Source: 2-02-FULL-43-13 sp043813805
GTDB taxonomy: Bacteria > Patescibacteriota > Minisyncoccia > Minisyncoccales > MHMH01
Direction: 5' to 3'
Length of the DNA stretch: 22,996 bases
Assembly: GCA_043813805.1 (NCBI GenBank)
Contig: JBDRKR010000006.1
Coordinates: forward strand, 1-22,996
Every line of letters starts with the position of its first letter. Positions within the stretch are counted from its first letter, which is position 1. Under the pieces are notes generated by a model. The model saw nothing but the letters and a program-made list of their open reading frames with translations, was not told the origin of the DNA and did not search any database. This document shows, piece after piece, positions 20,933 to 22,996 of this stretch. The position numbers and the translations under genes were made by a program.

Positions 20933-22195
20933 TCACTCCTCTCCGGCCACTCGCTCGACTTCTTCGAGGGTTGTTACCCCCTCTAAAACCTTCATAAGCC
21001 CGTCTTCTTTCATGGTAATCATGCCTCCCTTAACCGCTCTTTCTTTTAAGGCGGAAATTGGCGGAGAAGTTGCTATGAATTTTTCCATCTCGTCATCTAT
21101 CAGAAAAGCTTCGAAGATTCCCACTCGGCCTTTGTATCCTGTGCCATTACAGTAAACGCATCCTTTTATTTTAGGGATTTTTATATCTTTCTGGGCTTTT
21201 TTTAGTCCCTCTTTTATTTTTTGCGATTCTTCCGGCGAAGGCGTTCTTAAGGTGCCGCATTTTCGGCAGATTTTTCTTACCAGCCGCTGAGCCACGGCTA
21301 AGTTTATCGCAGGCCCGATATTTGAAGGGTTGGCCCCCAAACTGATTAATCTTGAGATGGTGCCGGCGGCATCGTTGGTGTGCAGGGTGGTGAAGACCAA
21401 GTGCCCCGTCAAAGAAGCCTGTAGCGCGGTATTTACGGTCTCCAGGTCCCTAACCTCGCCCACTAAGATAACATCAGGGTCTTGCCTCATAATTGACTTC
21501 AGCCCCGAAGCGAAGTCGTATTCTTTGCCTTTTACCTGGGTTTGAGAAATACCCGGTAAACGATATTCAATCGGATCTTCAATGGTGATGATTTTGATCT
21601 CCGGCTTCTGGACCTCTTTCAGAAAAGCATAAAGGGTGGTGGTTTTACCGCTTCCTGTAGGCCCTGTCACGATAATCATGCCGTTCGGTTTTTTAATTTC
21701 TTTTCTGAAAAGAGTCAGTAAGTCCTTTCTTAATCCTAAATCTCCTAATGTAATCAGATTTTTGGGGTTCAAAATCCTTAAAACAAGCGTTTCGCCGTTT
21801 TCGGCCGGCAGAGTGGAAGCTCTAACCTCGACCGGGGACTCGGTTTTTTGGCTCGAAGAAAACAATACTGAAAAGCGGCCGTCTTGCGCCCTATCTGAAA
21901 CGTTCATTTTGATTTTCGCAAGCAATTTAATGCGCGAAAGGACGCTTTGATAAGTCGCCTTGTCTAATTCGGCGATATCCTGTAAGACGCCGTCAATCCT
22001 AAGCCTGATTTTTGATTTTTCCTCTCCGGGCTCAATATGGATGTCGGAAGCGTCCAAATCTACCGTCCCGCCGAAAATAACATCCAGCAGATCGGTGATT
22101 TTTAAACTCGACGTTTTTTCGATTTTTTCCTTAAACTCGGAGATGCTTTTTATCCCCCGAGAAGAAACCTTGATGTCGCTACCGATAGTTTCCAT
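20933..22195 (-). CDS. pilB: PilB/GspE-type secretion ATPase, short form
   Basis: This is a 420-residue protein, against about 560 for typical PilB; the N-terminal T2SSE_N domain is missing. Motifs in order: DASDIHIEP (about 48-56), Walker A GPTGSGKT (178-185), Asp box IITIEDPIEYR (about 202-212), Walker B DVILVGEVRD (241-250), His box TGHLVFTTLHT (263-273), and a zinc site with Cys310, Cys313, Cys346, Cys349. It is a hexameric ATPase that drives assembly of type IV pili or a type II-like system at the inner membrane. The neighbouring ComEA-like gene suggests a DNA-uptake pilus. Other pil genes are outside the window. Start ATG 22195 with a possible AGGAAAA SD in a leader of about 20 bases. 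Confidence 0.93.
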   Translation of the reverse strand: METIGSDIKVSSRGIKSISEFKEKIEKTSSLKITDLLDVIFGGTVDLDASDIHIEPGEEKSKIRLRIDGVLQDIAELDKATYQSVLSRIKLLAKIKMNVSDRAQDGRFSVLFSSSQKTESPVEVRASTLPAENGETLVLRILNPKNLITLGDLGLRKDLLTLFRKEIKKPNGMIIVTGPTGSGKTTTLYAFLKEVQKPEIKIITIEDPIEYRLPGISQTQVKGKEYDFASGLKSIMRQDPDVILVGEVRDLETVNTALQASLTGHLVFTTLHTNDAAGTISRLISLGANPSNIGPAINLAVAQRLVRKICRKCGTLRTPSPEESQKIKEGLKKAQKDIKIPKIKGCVYCNGTGYKGRVGIFEAFLIDDEMEKFIATSPPISALKERAVKGGMITMKEDGLMKVLEGVTTLEEVERVAGEE

Positions 22196-22222
22196 AATAA
22201 TTTTTATGTTAATTTTCCTATA

Positions 22223-22249
22223 ATTATCACAAGGTTCTGACGCAGTCAG
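22223..22249 (-). promoter_or_regulatory. Possible pilB promoter with small hairpin
   Basis: On the minus strand a TGT-GATAAT extended -10 (22223-22231) lies 27 bases before the pilB ATG; the -35 is poor. A 5-bp inverted repeat CTGAC/GTCAG (22237-22249) sits in the spacer and could be an operator or the end of the upstream gene's transcript, but no T run follows it. Confidence 0.4.
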
Positions 22250-22261
22250 GTTCTTATAAAA

Positions 22262-22996
22262 TTAAACGATTTTTAATAAGTTTCCTTTAGCCGAATCCAG
22301 ATCCGGCTCCCTGATTAAAAACAAGACTCCGTTCCCCCGAGAAACGCCTTCGTAATTTTGCCGTATTTTTTCGACAAGCTCTCTTTTTGTGGAGTAAAAT
22401 ATGCCCTTGATAATAATCGGTGAGGCGTGGCTTTCCCAAAGAATCAGAAGATTGGGCAGATACCGGAAATTAAATTTCAGTTCTTCTACAACAAAGCCCA
22501 GATCGCGAGAAGAAGCTTGGCATTCCCGGAAATCTTTTTCAGACAAAGAGGCCGAATATAATTCTTTAGGTTCATTAAAACTCAGTTTCTCCAAAATCCT
22601 TCCTAAAAGATTGATTTGAGAAACACTCTTTTGTTTATAGAGATGCCGGATGATTTTTTGGTGGTTGCCGCCTCTTTCAATTAAAAAAGCGGAGGTTTCA
22701 AAGGTTTTCGGCCTTGTCCCGGGGTTGCGGAAATTCTGGCTGGCGCAGATAACGCCGGTCAGAAGATTGGTAGCGATGTTTTCGTCCAGAAAAGCTTCGT
22801 CTTCCGATTCCATAAACCTGATAAGATTGGTGAGAATTTCAGATGAAGAGGAAGCGGCATCCACCAGATTTACTTCGCCGAAGTTTTCGTTAGTGGGATG
22901 ATTATCAATATTTAAAATAGCGGTTTCCGTCAAAAAGCGGGAGTTTTCTTCAAAAAAATCAGCCACATCGGTTAAAGATTTTATGCCGATTGTTAT
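22262..22996 (-). CDS. DHH family phosphoesterase (N-terminus outside the window)
   Basis: The frame is open through base 22996; the internal GTG at 22966 is not the true start. 244 residues are visible. The segment TAILNIDNHPTNENFGEVNLVDAASSSSEIL matches motifs III and IV of DHH-DHHA1 phosphoesterases (NrnA/GdpP type: nanoRNA or cyclic dinucleotide hydrolases). The triad reads DNH rather than DHH. The C-terminal part (IIIKGIFYSTKRELVEKIRQNY...) resembles no clear DHHA1 domain; no GGGH motif is seen. It lies upstream of pilB on the same strand, 66 bases apart. Family assignment is firm; activity is uncertain because of the changed residue and missing N-terminus. Confidence 0.8.
   Translation of the reverse strand: MTIGIKSLTDVADFFEENSRFLTETAILNIDNHPTNENFGEVNLVDAASSSSEILTNLIRFMESEDEAFLDENIATNLLTGVICASQNFRNPGTRPKTFETSAFLIERGGNHQKIIRHLYKQKSVSQINLLGRILEKLSFNEPKELYSASLSEKDFRECQASSRDLGFVVEELKFNFRYLPNLLILWESHASPIIIKGIFYSTKRELVEKIRQNYEGVSRGNGVLFLIREPDLDSAKGNLLKIV

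Noticed and set aside
1..22996. Alternative genetic code (UGA as Gly, as in Gracilibacteria)
   Set aside because: TGA ends several well-supported genes at the expected length, including ruvC and the TraC-like gene.
1..22996. CRISPR array, insertion sequence, prophage or tRNA genes
   Set aside because: No regularly spaced repeats, transposase or integrase motifs, phage genes or cloverleaf sequences were seen.

Overview
The window looks like a chromosomal segment of a Patescibacteria (CPR) bacterium, most likely a Parcubacteria-type lineage. This is inferred from the gene families present, not from a marker phylogeny. The signs are a type IV secretion (T4SS) locus whose pilin subunits are fused to extracellular domains, a PrgI-TraC-like-VirB4 set, PsbP-like and Kre9/KNH-like surface domains, short versions of Jag, YidC and PilB, and many genes with no Shine-Dalgarno sequence. 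TGA is used as a normal stop (for example the genes ending at 4549 and 8884, and ruvC), which argues against the recoded Gracilibacteria/Absconditabacteria.

Region 1 (1-10748) is a T4SS-like locus on the + strand. It runs: FN3-repeat pilin fusion (5' end outside the window), PsbP-like anchored protein, pilin with a beta/gamma-crystallin-like tail, an anchored OB-fold-like protein, a VirB6/TrbL-like channel protein, a small helical protein, PrgI/VirB3-like protein, TraC-like protein and VirB4 ATPase. Two genes sit in it as self-contained units with their own promoters, strong ribosome binding sites and terminators: the OB-fold-like gene (3962-4549) and a minus-strand coiled-coil/Kre9-like gene (6696-7316). 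No relaxase, VirD4, VirB8-10 or cell-wall hydrolase is seen in the window.

Region 2 (10760-15445) is the replication origin neighbourhood. rpmH-rnpA-yidD-yidC-jag run leftward and dnaA-dnaN run rightward, with an AT-rich, repeat-containing dnaA-dnaN spacer as the oriC candidate. The T4SS locus ends at a bidirectional terminator only 53 bases from jag.

Region 3 (15442-22996) carries a class A penicillin-binding protein (-) and tyrS (+) from a very compact divergent promoter pair, an unlisted 46-residue acidic ORF (-), ruvC, yebC, a ComEA-like helix-hairpin-helix protein, a PilB/GspE ATPase and the 3' part of a DHH phosphoesterase (all -). Between comEA and pilB a perfect-consensus promoter on the + strand drives what looks like a structured small RNA of about 135 bases ending in a terminator.

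The main non-coding signals are: the small RNA at 20788-20925; a perfect 19-bp hairpin just before virB4; a recurring promoter layout in which the -10 box lies 6-8 bases before the start codon, implying leaderless mRNAs; and a dispersed-repeat-like segment translated in frame inside comEA. No CRISPR array, insertion sequence, tRNA or rRNA was found, and no gene-free stretch exceeds 300 bases.
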